NCBI GenBank assembly: GCA_017465565.1
Contig: JAFTWA010000050.1
Location: forward strand, 1 to 64,000
Direction of reading: 5' to 3'
From: Tyzzerella sp.
GTDB lineage: Bacteria; Bacillota; Clostridia; Lachnospirales; Lachnospiraceae
DNA: 64,000 nt
Below the pieces are notes generated by a model. That model was not told the DNA's origin. It ran no database searches and saw only the letters and a program-made list of their open reading frames with translations. Below are positions 15,349 through 24,617 of the stretch, piece after piece. Within the stretch, counting starts at the first letter, position 1; the number at the start of each line of letters is the position of its first letter. The translations under genes were made by a program, and so were the position numbers.

Positions 15349-16509
15349 ATGAAAAAATATTTATCAATCATTCTTATCTGTTTAATATCAATGTGCTGTT
15401 TCTTCGGATGCAAACAAAAAGAGGTTCCAACTCAAACTTCGGGGTTTGAAAAACCTGAGGATTATGCAACTGTTTTAACGGTGTCTATAAATCCAACATT
15501 TAAACTTTATCTTAATATAGACAATGAAGTTTTGGCAATTGAGCCAATAAATGATGATGCAAAGGGTATCGAAGCAAAAATCAAGTGCGAGAAAAAAGAT
15601 GTTGGTGCAGTTGTGAAGGAAATTATTGAGTGTACGGACGAAAATGGTTTCTTGAAGAAAGATGCAATAGTTGACATTAAAGTTACTGAGACTATAGTGT
15701 CAGAAGATAAGCAGTCAGAAATTATCGCAATCGTGGAAAAGGAAACGAAGGAAAACTTTAAGCAAATAGAAGTAAGTGTGTCCATTGCTCTTGAAGACAA
15801 AAAACAGGATACAGAGGAAGCAGAAGTCGTGACGAAAGAGTCTGTTGACTCAAACCTACAATCCGATTCCGGTAAAGAGACTATAACTGCTACGGATAAA
15901 ACACAAACTGATAAAAAGCCTAATGATATAAGCAGTTCAACACCAAAACCAAGTACAGTTACACATACCCACAAGTATGCGGATGCCACATGTAAATCCC
16001 CTAGAATATGTTCTTGCGGCTCCACAGAAGGTGCCGCATTGGGACATAATTATGTAGAAGGTGTATGCTCGCTGTGTAACGAGAAAGATCCGAATTTTAG
16101 ATATCCAACATTGTCATCTATGAGAGGTAGTTGGATAATGAAGTTTGTAGAGGGAAATTATTTATATGTGCAGGATTATTCGTTTGGTGAAGCGGTTGTC
16201 TGCGGGGAATGGAAGTACCTTTTGAAAAGTGCTTGGCCTGAATTGGAGCAAGGGAAGTATTGTAGTAATGAACGCTGTATTATTTTGAATAACCAACATT
16301 ACTGTAGCGAAGGCGGCGGTCTGGTGATTGATGAAAGCACATTTTCTGAATCTAATGATACAATCAATGTTTTTGATGATTATAACCATAAAATGGTATT
16401 ACAACGAACCTCTACAAATACCATGAAAGTTATTTCGATAGAAGAAGGCTTTGCCTACGGTAGTGAAGCACCAGTAGGCACTGTTCTGAAATTCGAAGCT
16501 GATAATTAA
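15349..16509 (+). CDS. RsgI-like lipoprotein with Cys/His repeat
   Basis: 386 residues. A signal peptide ends in the lipobox MCCFFGC, so it is lipid-anchored outside the membrane. Residues about 40-150 (VLTVSINPTFKLYLNIDNEV, PINDDAKGIEAKI) resemble the extracellular domain of RsgI/SigI-type anti-sigma factors, but the usual transmembrane helix and cytoplasmic anti-sigma domain are absent. A Ser/Thr/Lys-rich linker leads to a HKYADATCKS...CSCGSTEGAALGH repeat common in Firmicute surface proteins, then a beta-rich C-terminal domain. Function unknown; it lies just upstream of the kinase-chaperone locus. Confidence 0.65.
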   Translation: MKKYLSIILICLISMCCFFGCKQKEVPTQTSGFEKPEDYATVLTVSINPTFKLYLNIDNEVLAIEPINDDAKGIEAKIKCEKKDVGAVVKEIIECTDENGFLKKDAIVDIKVTETIVSEDKQSEIIAIVEKETKENFKQIEVSVSIALEDKKQDTEEAEVVTKESVDSNLQSDSGKETITATDKTQTDKKPNDISSSTPKPSTVTHTHKYADATCKSPRICSCGSTEGAALGHNYVEGVCSLCNEKDPNFRYPTLSSMRGSWIMKFVEGNYLYVQDYSFGEAVVCGEWKYLLKSAWPELEQGKYCSNERCIILNNQHYCSEGGGLVIDESTFSESNDTINVFDDYNHKMVLQRTSTNTMKVISIEEGFAYGSEAPVGTVLKFEADN

Positions 16510-16541
16510 ATTTATTTATTAGACGTAGAACGTGGTGTAGG

Positions 16542-16565
16542 GAGAGCTGGAGAAATCCGGCTCTC
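16542..16565 (+). terminator. Hairpin after the lipoprotein gene
   Basis: GAGAGC/GCTCTC with inner GGA/TCC and a GAAA loop; only a short T run follows, so termination is uncertain. An imperfect inverted repeat TTCAACA/TGTTGGAA (16661-16683) further on may be an operator of the following cluster. Confidence 0.45.
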
Positions 16566-16708
16566 TTGCGTTATATCGGTATTGATAAACATGGATGGAC
16601 AGAAGATGAGCGGAGTGTAAACTTCAACTGAAAGATAATCATTTCCCATTTTGTTATTATTTCAACAGTAAACAATGTTGGAACGTAATACAAGGGAGAG
16701 GATGAAAG

Positions 16709-16765
16709 ATGAATGAGCTGATTGCTTTTCAAAAACGAGGAGGCAACAATGCTAGAGACACATAA
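16709..16765 (+). CDS. Possible 18-residue leader peptide
   Basis: ATG at 16709 with GGGAGAGG upstream encodes MNELIAFQKRGGNNARDT and stops inside the next gene. The downstream gene's GAGGAGG lies within it, so translation could be coupled. Could equally be chance. Confidence 0.3.
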   Translation: MNELIAFQKRGGNNARDT

Positions 16766-17771
16766 GAAGAACAATTCTATGACGGTTTATATCATGGATG
16801 AAATATCCAGATGTGAAGATGCTGAGGAGTTAAAAGAAAAGATAATTCCATTAATCAAAACACAGCAGGAGCAATGGTCGAAAAAGATAAATGAAATTAT
16901 TGAGGAAAATGGTTACACAAAAAGTGAATTTGCAGAAATGTGTGAAGTAAGCAGGGTGTCTGTGGATAAGTGGTGTAAAGGCTCCATACCTAAGAATCGT
17001 GAAACTTTTTTTAAAATAGGAATGGCTGCACACTACAATATTGATCTGATGAATCAGCTATTGCAAAGGTATGGTCGTTACCCCGCATTGTATTCAAAAA
17101 GTCTGGAAGACTGTATCTGTATGTTTGTGTTGGAAAGAAATTTAGGTAAAGAAACATTAAATAAATATCAGTATATTCTGAAAAAGGTAAAAGATGCTAT
17201 TATTAAGGACAATTTAGAAGAAAAAGAGAATGTCAGCACGGACAAGTTTGATAAAAGTCTTTTAGAAATCCAGGATGAAGACGAACTTGAAAGATTTATT
17301 ACGGAGAATATTGCAATATTTTCTTTTACATATCACAAGTTTTATGCCTATGTAAAGATGTGCATTAATGCCAATTATATCAGATATGCAGACAGCATTT
17401 CTGATTTTGCAGTGATACAAAGTTGGTCTTCGTCGCTTAAGCAGTGTGTATCCGCGATTCGACAGAATAAGTGGTATCCAACTAGAAATAAAATTATATC
17501 TTTAGGATTACACTTAAGTATGGACCATGATCAAATTGATGAAATGCTGGAATTGGCTCACATGGAACCTTTATGTGCCAAAAACATTTTTGAAAGTGTG
17601 ATTATTTTTATATTGGAAGATGCTAGCTTAAACAATATATTAGACGTAAATTCAGATGAATTTGATCCTGATGAATTGTGCAGATATGCGAGAGAAATTT
17701 TAAGTAATTTTGACTTGCCGGAAATAGAATCTTTTATTTCAGAATTGCCAGAGGCAGAGGACGAAAGTTAA
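16749..17771 (+). CDS. HTH protein at head of kinase-chaperone cluster
   Basis: 340 residues. An XRE-like helix-turn-helix lies near residues 53-90 (YTKSEFAEMCEVSRVSVDKW). The remaining 230 residues are helical and contain a second half-repeat (IISLGLHLSMDHDQIDEMLE) that looks like another degenerate HTH/XRE helix set. ATG 16749 follows GAGGAGG; an upstream in-frame TTG is unlikely. First gene of a run in which each gene follows within 0-100 nt. It may be the regulator, or a phosphorylated target of the kinases. The family is not one I can name. Confidence 0.65.
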   Translation: MLETHKKNNSMTVYIMDEISRCEDAEELKEKIIPLIKTQQEQWSKKINEIIEENGYTKSEFAEMCEVSRVSVDKWCKGSIPKNRETFFKIGMAAHYNIDLMNQLLQRYGRYPALYSKSLEDCICMFVLERNLGKETLNKYQYILKKVKDAIIKDNLEEKENVSTDKFDKSLLEIQDEDELERFITENIAIFSFTYHKFYAYVKMCINANYIRYADSISDFAVIQSWSSSLKQCVSAIRQNKWYPTRNKIISLGLHLSMDHDQIDEMLELAHMEPLCAKNIFESVIIFILEDASLNNILDVNSDEFDPDELCRYAREILSNFDLPEIESFISELPEAEDES

Positions 17772-17772
17772 T

Positions 17773-18330
17773 ATGAATAATAATCTTATAATAATCGAAA
17801 ACGGACAATTGGATATATATATGCTTGATGACCGACTTCTATGGGAAATGGGAAGACCAACTAAAGGAAATAATCCGGATATCAAACTCTATTCTTCAAC
17901 TGTGAGCAGAAGGCATGGTGCGTTTCAGAACATGGACGGAATTTGGTTTTATCTTGATTATAACGGAAAGAACGGAACTGTATACAATAACAAGCAGATA
18001 AAGGCAGGGTTGAATGGAAGAATAAGACCAATCATGTTGAAAAACGGCGATGTTTTTATTTTCGGCGCAAGGCAAGAGGCTGCAAAGAGTTGTAAACCAG
18101 TGTGGGCAGTGTTCTCCACGAATAGTTATAGTGCAAGATGGCGCGTGGAGGATACCAAAGAAATGATGCAGCTTAAACTAAAAGATGGAGATAGTGTTAC
18201 TCAAATAGACCAGCCTGAAAAAGGGACAATGGTAGAAACTGATCATGGTATAGCCATATATATGGGAGATGTAACATATTTAGTAGGGGATACAAAACTT
18301 ATATGCAACAATACTAAAGAGGAAAAATAG
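17773..18330 (+). CDS. FHA-domain protein
   Basis: 185 residues. Phosphothreonine-binding FHA domain in about 1-110: GR at 27-28, STVSRRHG (42-49) and DYNGKNGTVYNN (62-73) carry the conserved Arg/Ser/His/Asn set. A second beta-rich region of about 70 residues follows. Cytosolic. It starts 1 nt after the HTH gene and its stop abuts the first kinase's ATG, so it is expected to read out kinase phosphorylation. Confidence 0.9.
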   Translation: MNNNLIIIENGQLDIYMLDDRLLWEMGRPTKGNNPDIKLYSSTVSRRHGAFQNMDGIWFYLDYNGKNGTVYNNKQIKAGLNGRIRPIMLKNGDVFIFGARQEAAKSCKPVWAVFSTNSYSARWRVEDTKEMMQLKLKDGDSVTQIDQPEKGTMVETDHGIAIYMGDVTYLVGDTKLICNNTKEEK

Positions 18331-20004
18331 ATGTTAAATGTAGATGAGATTGCAATGGATGCTCTTCTTTGTAAATTAGACGAAGAAGGGCATCTTTTTC
18401 CGAAATTTCAATTAAATAAAGACAATAATGAACCCCGGATATTGGGAAGAGGGGGATATGCGACCGTATATGAAATGCGGGATAAAATAGATCCGATGAA
18501 GAAGTATGCACTAAAGGTAATTGGGTTAGAAAAACACGCAGTTACTTTAGAGGGCTTTTGGAACTCGGTTAGATTGCAAAAAAAATTATGTGAGAATTCT
18601 CCGTATATCATGAAAGTTTTTGATGCACGGGCGCTAGTGATTGTGTTGGACAATGACGGAAATATTAGAGATGTTATAGATGAACTGGAGGGAGCTTCAA
18701 AACCAGAATTGGATGGGGATAGACTACACTTGCAGTTTATTTTGATGGAAAAGCTGGATAGTATTATAGCAAAAGACAAATATAGAAACACAGTCTTATT
18801 AAGAGATGAACTCCGAAGCGAAACAGAAATTATAAAATTTGCAATGCAAATAGGCCAGTCGCTTATGTTTGCGCATGCTAATCATATTTTACATAGAGAT
18901 ATTAAATTGGAAAATATTTTTTGGGATGCAAAAGAAGAAAGGTACAAACTGGGGGATTTCGATATAGCAAAATATGTTGAGGCGGGACATGCAGAAACTA
19001 TTGTTTATACCGATGGTTATGGAGCGCCTGAAATAAAAATGTGGCTTACTAAAAGTTATAATGAAACAACCGACATTTACTCATTAGGAATCACTCTGTA
19101 TTTATTGTTAAATGACCTTGTTTTTCCAGGGTCAACGGGATATTTTGTTAATTTGATTCAGTATAATTCAGAGTTTGTTTTTCCAGCACCGAAAAATGCT
19201 TCTAAAAATATGACACGCATTATTCGTAAAATGTGTAGTTATAGAAGTGATGAACGTTATAGCTCATTAGCAGAGGTTCTTCTGGATTTAGGAAGCATTG
19301 ATGAGAACAATGGTGCGGACAATGGAATTGAGAGCTTTGAATATCCTGATGTGGAAACAGAGACCTATCGTCATAGTGAAGAGAGTTTAACTGCAGATGA
19401 CAAAAATGGAGTCCGGACGAAAACTCGTGCCGAAGTGCGATTAGAACGCAAGAAGATGAATGCAGCGTACAGAAAGGGATGCTTCAGATATTATATCATT
19501 CTTACGCTATTGTTTGTTTTGGCGATGATAGGATTGCAGGTGGAACTTCCTGTGATTTTGGAATGGGGATTTTGGATAGTGCCGGCAATGATTTTACTGA
19601 CGAGAGATGCTGTTATTATAATTTCTTATGCAACGGCAATTGGAATATGGCTGCTCTCGGAAATGACAAATGGACTCAGTTTTTTGAGTTTTATTGCGGA
19701 CAAAAATATTGGATGGATTTTGATTATTTTAGTTATTGCTGAAGTGAGTCGATTGGCATTTTTTAAGTTTGAATCACAGAAAATTACAAAGAAAAGATTA
19801 GATGTGGAATTGAGCACATATGCGTGGATATGCTGGTTAATGATTTTGACAGGGATTGTCTGCAAGATTCAGCAGCTGCGTGGAGTGTGGAATGTTCCTG
19901 CTGTGGTGGAGAATATACACTTTATACGTACTGGAATCCTATCGTATGTGATAATATTTGTTATTCTTGTGTGGTGTGGGTATGAAGAAGGAGAAACAGA
20001 GTAG
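18331..20004 (+). CDS. Membrane-anchored Ser/Thr protein kinase A (DFD variant)
   Basis: 557 residues. Hanks-type kinase domain in about 33-325: GRGGYATVY (39-47), ALKVI with K62, HRDIKLEN (188-195), GDFDIAK (208-214) and GAPE. The DFG motif reads DFD, retaining the metal-binding Asp. After an acidic linker and a basic segment (about 375-385) come five or six membrane helices to the C-terminus. The kinase domain is N-terminal and cytosolic; no extracellular PASTA domain is present, unlike PrkC/Stk1. Paralogue of the next gene. Confidence 0.9.
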   Translation: MLNVDEIAMDALLCKLDEEGHLFPKFQLNKDNNEPRILGRGGYATVYEMRDKIDPMKKYALKVIGLEKHAVTLEGFWNSVRLQKKLCENSPYIMKVFDARALVIVLDNDGNIRDVIDELEGASKPELDGDRLHLQFILMEKLDSIIAKDKYRNTVLLRDELRSETEIIKFAMQIGQSLMFAHANHILHRDIKLENIFWDAKEERYKLGDFDIAKYVEAGHAETIVYTDGYGAPEIKMWLTKSYNETTDIYSLGITLYLLLNDLVFPGSTGYFVNLIQYNSEFVFPAPKNASKNMTRIIRKMCSYRSDERYSSLAEVLLDLGSIDENNGADNGIESFEYPDVETETYRHSEESLTADDKNGVRTKTRAEVRLERKKMNAAYRKGCFRYYIILTLLFVLAMIGLQVELPVILEWGFWIVPAMILLTRDAVIIISYATAIGIWLLSEMTNGLSFLSFIADKNIGWILIILVIAEVSRLAFFKFESQKITKKRLDVELSTYAWICWLMILTGIVCKIQQLRGVWNVPAVVENIHFIRTGILSYVIIFVILVWCGYEEGETE

Positions 20005-20007
20005 ATA

Positions 20008-21693
20008 ATGTACAAGTGGAAAACAAAAGATATTGAATGGATTTTAATGCAACTTGAAGAACGAAAATTACCGTTTAAGAAATACAAATTTTCTGGTTTA
20101 GGGCAAGGAATGAATATTCTTGGAAGCGGTGGATATTCCAGAGTTTATGGAGCTCAGTCAAGAATCACATCTAGTGATAAATTTGCAATTAAAGTGATTG
20201 GATTTAACGATAAACATGTGGATTCCGGGGCGTTTCGGGAAACAGTCCAAGGGCAAAAACAAGTCGGCTTTTTACAAAAAAATATTGTCAAAGTGTATGA
20301 TTTTGTGGAACTAAAAGTGTGGGTGGATGATGACAATAATGTTATAAAAGCAGAAAAAGTGCAAAACCATGAAAAAGAGCTGCCAAAAGAAAATTATCTG
20401 ACACTTCGGTTTGTTGTAATGGAAAAACTGATTCCTGTATTGTCAGAAGACTTAACGATAGGTTACAAAATAATGCCTCAAAAATTGGCTGATTTTCATG
20501 AAAAAGAAATTTTAAAACTGGCGTATGATATCGGCAGGGCATTAGCTCAAGCTCATGAATTTAAGCTGTTACATAGAGATGTGAAGCTGGAAAATATTTT
20601 TTATTCACCTTCGGAAGGATGCTATAAGCTTGGAGATTTTGGCATTGCAAAAATCACGGAAAACGGAATTGCCAGTACAGTTGCATATACAAAGGGGTAT
20701 GGGGCACCTGAGGTGATTTCTGCTTCACAGATGAATTATGATAATACTGCGGACATTTATTCATTTGGGATGCTGTTATATGTCCTGATGAATGGTCTGA
20801 GATTTCCAGAATCAGACAAATACGCAGCGAATGTCAATTCACAGTACAACCAAGGCTATGAGCTTACAAAACCGTTGCATGGTTCGGAAAAATTGTTTTG
20901 TGTGGTTGACAGAATGTGCAAATTTGATCCAGACGATAGATATCAATCGGTGGAAGAAGTATTAAATTCGCTGGATGTCATACGAATTGGCGAAACGATA
21001 GAAGTGAAAAAGAAAAACGAAAATAATGCTCTTGTTTTGGGCACAGTTTTTCTAATTGCTGGTATGGTGGCATGTAAACTTATATATTTTCCGGATATGT
21101 TTATAGGTTTCACCCAGTGGGAGTATGTGCTTCTGGGCTTATTGATTTTAAAGGCTGCAATGAGATTCGCCAAAATAGATCCTACGCTCTTTAATTTTAT
21201 TATTTTGGGCGTTGGTATCTATTCTGTTTTTGATTCTGGGTTTAATTGGTGGAAATTATTGATTTTGTTACTTATTGTGTTCTCAAAAGGTGTTCTTGCA
21301 GGAGCTGCAGCAGTAACTGCATTAGTCCTTAATATTGTTTCGATTGTAACGATATATAATAACCTGTCATTAGTAATTTCTGGGGAATATAAGTGGGTTG
21401 CGGTATTACTGTTGTCTTTATCGCTGGTTTTATTATATCAATATGCAGCCTTAAATAGTGATGATTACAAACTTAAATTTATGCTTTTTAAGAGAAACGT
21501 CTATTGGATATTAGTGAGTATAACATATGGTTGCTGCGTGGTGTATGGCATGGCACTCAATAATAAATATCTGCAATCGTTGGATTTGTTTAAGATTGGA
21601 ATGTTTGGTTTGGCGTTTTGCGCAATTTGGAATGTAGCAGAAAGAGTATGGATATTAAGGAAAATTAATAGCAAAGATGTAAACTTAGGGTGA
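20008..21693 (+). CDS. Membrane-anchored Ser/Thr protein kinase B
   Basis: 561 residues with the same layout as kinase A: GSGGYSRVY (39-47), AIKVI with K62, HRDVKLEN (189-196), canonical GDFGIAK (209-215), GAPE (232-235), then a multi-helix membrane region from about residue 345. Starts 3 nt after kinase A. The two share register through the catalytic domain but diverge in the membrane part, so they arose by duplication and may form heteromers or a cascade. No PP2C phosphatase gene is adjacent. Confidence 0.92.
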   Translation: MYKWKTKDIEWILMQLEERKLPFKKYKFSGLGQGMNILGSGGYSRVYGAQSRITSSDKFAIKVIGFNDKHVDSGAFRETVQGQKQVGFLQKNIVKVYDFVELKVWVDDDNNVIKAEKVQNHEKELPKENYLTLRFVVMEKLIPVLSEDLTIGYKIMPQKLADFHEKEILKLAYDIGRALAQAHEFKLLHRDVKLENIFYSPSEGCYKLGDFGIAKITENGIASTVAYTKGYGAPEVISASQMNYDNTADIYSFGMLLYVLMNGLRFPESDKYAANVNSQYNQGYELTKPLHGSEKLFCVVDRMCKFDPDDRYQSVEEVLNSLDVIRIGETIEVKKKNENNALVLGTVFLIAGMVACKLIYFPDMFIGFTQWEYVLLGLLILKAAMRFAKIDPTLFNFIILGVGIYSVFDSGFNWWKLLILLLIVFSKGVLAGAAAVTALVLNIVSIVTIYNNLSLVISGEYKWVAVLLLSLSLVLLYQYAALNSDDYKLKFMLFKRNVYWILVSITYGCCVVYGMALNNKYLQSLDLFKIGMFGLAFCAIWNVAERVWILRKINSKDVNLG

Positions 21694-21777
21694 AATAACA
21701 GGTGAAAACATAGTATAACATGTCAGTATACAAGAAAATTGTATATTATTGAATAAAAAATAAGGAGGCCGGCTATT

Positions 21778-22686
21778 ATGGGCTTATTTTCAAAAAAAAC
21801 ACTGGTATGTGCTCACTGCGGAAAAGAATACCAAACACGTTTTGCTATGGGGGTAAAACTTTGTGACGAATGTCTTTCAAAAAAGACAGAACTGGACAGT
21901 CAGGTAAAGGGATACGCCAGTTATTCATCTACATACTTTGAGTCCATCGAAGAAATCGAGGAAATTATCGGGCATCGTGCGGGGATACTTGAAAAATACC
22001 GCAAGAACGATGGCATCTCCCGTGCTGAATTAAAAAATGCATCTGATAATTATAAAAAATTGACAGATGCACAAGCGGAGGATGTACTGGTGCGGGCGGC
22101 AAACTCTTTGGTTCATACAACGATTGGGGCTGCCTACACTGATAACTTTTTTGCGTTAACACAGTGGGAAGGTGTTGTGGTTGATGCAGCAGATGTATTT
22201 GCTGTCGCATACACAACTTCAAAGAAATTCAAGATGGATGGACAAGAAGTAATTATATGTGCTTTATTTACTAACGATCCTTATGTTCCAGCCTTTACAA
22301 TGGTTTATACTGGGAAATTGGGATTTTTTGACTTTAAAAAGAGTTCTCAGGGCCGCCAGGCGATAAAAGAGCAGTTTGAAGCAATTTGTCCGAATTTGAC
22401 GTATCCGGTTCAAGATTTAGCAGACCTCAATAGCCAGATTGTTTTCGGGAAAGAGGTAAAAGGCAATATTGACAAAAATGATATGCGTTCAAGAATCGGC
22501 GAGATTATGCTCGGCTGGGGTATTTCGAATGAGAAAAATATGGAAAGTGCTGCATGCCCAGCAACGGCTGAACTATTAGATCAGTATGGTTATATTCTTG
22601 ACTACGAAATTGACACTATTTTGAAGATGGATAAGATGTTTAATAAGAATTTTTGGAATAAGCACATTAAGCGTTTGTCAAAATAG
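21778..22686 (+). CDS. Zinc-ribbon protein of the kinase cluster
   Basis: 302 residues. The N-terminal ribbon is CAHCGKEY (residues 11-18) and CDEC (29-32). A helical linker is followed by a domain rich in beta strands (WEGVVVDAADVFAVAYTTSK, VPAFTMVYTGKLGFF). No signal peptide or membrane helix. GGAGG precedes the ATG. No family recognised; may be a kinase substrate or an adaptor. Confidence 0.6.
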   Translation: MGLFSKKTLVCAHCGKEYQTRFAMGVKLCDECLSKKTELDSQVKGYASYSSTYFESIEEIEEIIGHRAGILEKYRKNDGISRAELKNASDNYKKLTDAQAEDVLVRAANSLVHTTIGAAYTDNFFALTQWEGVVVDAADVFAVAYTTSKKFKMDGQEVIICALFTNDPYVPAFTMVYTGKLGFFDFKKSSQGRQAIKEQFEAICPNLTYPVQDLADLNSQIVFGKEVKGNIDKNDMRSRIGEIMLGWGISNEKNMESAACPATAELLDQYGYILDYEIDTILKMDKMFNKNFWNKHIKRLSK

Positions 22687-22708
22687 TTAGCCGTATGGAG
22701 GGATATAA

Positions 22709-24016
22709 ATGAAAAAATGTACAGCGGTATTCTTAGCACTTTTTGTGGTATTTTCCATGGTCGGCTGCAACGTGTCTTTTGATGAAGAGGCAGCAAAGGA
22801 GCTGGCTCAGGAAAAAGCGGAAGATATTATTAATGATATTTTCGATAGTGGCAAAGAGGAATCTAGTCAGGAGCCTTGTGCGTTGGGGTGTAGTTATCGA
22901 ATTATTACAGAAAATAAAAATCGGGCAGTTAGAATCACATGTCTTATTTGCGGTAACGAACTTATGGAGAAGCACATTGATTTTGATACCTTTAAAGCGT
23001 ATGACATTGAAGGGCACACAGACGAAGAACTCAAAATTATGCTGGCTATTTATAAAGCCCGAGACATAGGTATTGAAATGCTGGAGATACTCAAGACGCT
23101 GGAAGGAAGTGAAGGCGTCGGGGTGAAAAAGGGATTGTTCAAGACAACTGTGAATTCAGACGACGAAGAGGTCGATTCCGAAATTGCGGAATTTCTAAAT
23201 GGTTTTAAGACGCATTTCGATATATGTTTTGCGGTGTTAGAAAATGATGATTATATTCAAAACTGTATGAGTAAGGACGAATTCGTGGAATTCTGGCTTG
23301 GTCAGGAAAGGGCAGAAATTATTGAGGGTGGCGAAGCAGCAGAAGATATTTTTGATAAAATCAGGACTGCGTCTAGCTTATATCAACTTGCAGGTGCTAT
23401 CTCCAAACACGATGATACGCAGGAGTCTACCAAGCAATCTACACTTTTAATGCTTGATACCATTAACCATATTTTAGGATTAGCACCGGATGAGTTGCTT
23501 CTTAGTCAGGTTTATTCTGAACAATTGGATGCGCTAAAGCAATCCTGTGAAAAATATTTCAAGAGCTATGATGATTATACGAATTTACATCTGGTTTATA
23601 ATGAATACCTTAATGATGAAGCATTTCAAAGTGTGTTTCATGCTGACCGGGATTATGAAATCGATGTGTTTATTCAGGTGTTTTCGGCAAATCGGGAGGT
23701 TAGCGATTGTTGGAGCCAGCCACATATGCCTACGTTGGCAGAAATGCTGGAACGACTTTCAATAACAGATGAGAGTGGGAAAACAGTTTATGAACGTTTG
23801 AATCCAAAGGTTCAGCTGCTGGTTACGAAGTATGTTGAATATCGTGTTCACTATGAATTCGAACAACTTACTGATATTAGCCTTGAGTACTATTATGACC
23901 TCATGAAGCCGGAGAAGTTTTTATGGTTCTTTGATTCATGGAAGGCTCCATGGGAAAAAGGCATTGATCCTGACAACTATGAAAGCTATTTGCCAGGCAC
24001 GCAAGACGACAAATAG
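22709..24016 (+). CDS. Lipoprotein of the kinase cluster
   Basis: 435 residues. The signal peptide ends FSMVGC, giving a lipid-modified Cys at residue 20. An early Cys set (CALGC, CLICGNEL; about 57-82) could bind metal. The remainder is helical and acidic without a known fold. It starts 22 nt after the zinc-ribbon gene. It is the only exported soluble protein of the cluster and could be its outside sensor, which is inference. Confidence 0.65.
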   Translation: MKKCTAVFLALFVVFSMVGCNVSFDEEAAKELAQEKAEDIINDIFDSGKEESSQEPCALGCSYRIITENKNRAVRITCLICGNELMEKHIDFDTFKAYDIEGHTDEELKIMLAIYKARDIGIEMLEILKTLEGSEGVGVKKGLFKTTVNSDDEEVDSEIAEFLNGFKTHFDICFAVLENDDYIQNCMSKDEFVEFWLGQERAEIIEGGEAAEDIFDKIRTASSLYQLAGAISKHDDTQESTKQSTLLMLDTINHILGLAPDELLLSQVYSEQLDALKQSCEKYFKSYDDYTNLHLVYNEYLNDEAFQSVFHADRDYEIDVFIQVFSANREVSDCWSQPHMPTLAEMLERLSITDESGKTVYERLNPKVQLLVTKYVEYRVHYEFEQLTDISLEYYYDLMKPEKFLWFFDSWKAPWEKGIDPDNYESYLPGTQDDK

Positions 24017-24041
24017 AACAATTATTTTAAGAGAGGAGAAA

Positions 24042-24063
24042 GAACTGTAAATGTTTACAGTTC
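24042..24063 (+). repeat. 10-bp perfect palindrome between SD and grpE-like start
   Basis: GAACTGTAAA-TG-TTTACAGTTC. The Shine-Dalgarno GAGAGGAG (24031-24038) lies upstream and the likely ATG at 24076 downstream. Another ATG (24051) inside the palindrome opens a 12-codon frame. It may bring the SD near the start, bind a regulator, or control translation. Confidence 0.55.
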
Positions 24064-24075
24064 CAATTAACCATC

Positions 24076-24597
24076 ATGGAAGAAAATAACGAAATGAAGG
24101 ATGTTAGTCAAGTCAGTATACTTGAAGAGATTATTAAGCTTAGTGAGCAGTGTGAACATCTAAATGCACTTATGGTAAATCGCATCCAAGCGAGAGATGA
24201 GTTGATTGACAAACTCCATGAAGAACTTGATTATTACAAGAAGGATTCTGCGGCAAAATTTGAAAATCAATTGCTCAAGGCGGTTATTAAGATTCGTCAA
24301 GATATGAAAAAGAAATTGAACACTAATTTCTTTGAAAATAAAGGTGCGCCGCAAATACTTCAGGAGTATACATATATTTTTGAGGATTTGACAGATTTGT
24401 TAGAACAACAAATTTGTGATGAAATTGAAACGGCTTCAGGAGAAATTTTCAATCCTGCGATACATCAAGCAAAAATAGAAGCAACTGACGACATTTCACT
24501 TGATAAGACAGTGAAATGTTCTCTGGGTACAGGATACAAAAAAGATGGCAAGGTGTTAATTCCTGAACGTGTCATCGTATATCAATATAAAAAATAA
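24076..24597 (+). CDS. GrpE-like nucleotide exchange factor
   Basis: 173 residues. A long N-terminal coiled coil (about 15-75) precedes KFENQLLKAVIKIRQDMKKK, and the C-terminal beta part (IFNPAIHQAKIEATDD, SLGTGYKKDGKVLIPERVIV) follows the GrpE head pattern. Immediately upstream of an Hsp70, so it is probably that protein's dedicated exchange factor rather than the housekeeping GrpE, which would sit with hrcA and dnaJ. Confidence 0.75.
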   Translation: MEENNEMKDVSQVSILEEIIKLSEQCEHLNALMVNRIQARDELIDKLHEELDYYKKDSAAKFENQLLKAVIKIRQDMKKKLNTNFFENKGAPQILQEYTYIFEDLTDLLEQQICDEIETASGEIFNPAIHQAKIEATDDISLDKTVKCSLGTGYKKDGKVLIPERVIVYQYKK

Positions 24598-24617
24598 AAA
24601 CACAGGGAGAAAAAATC

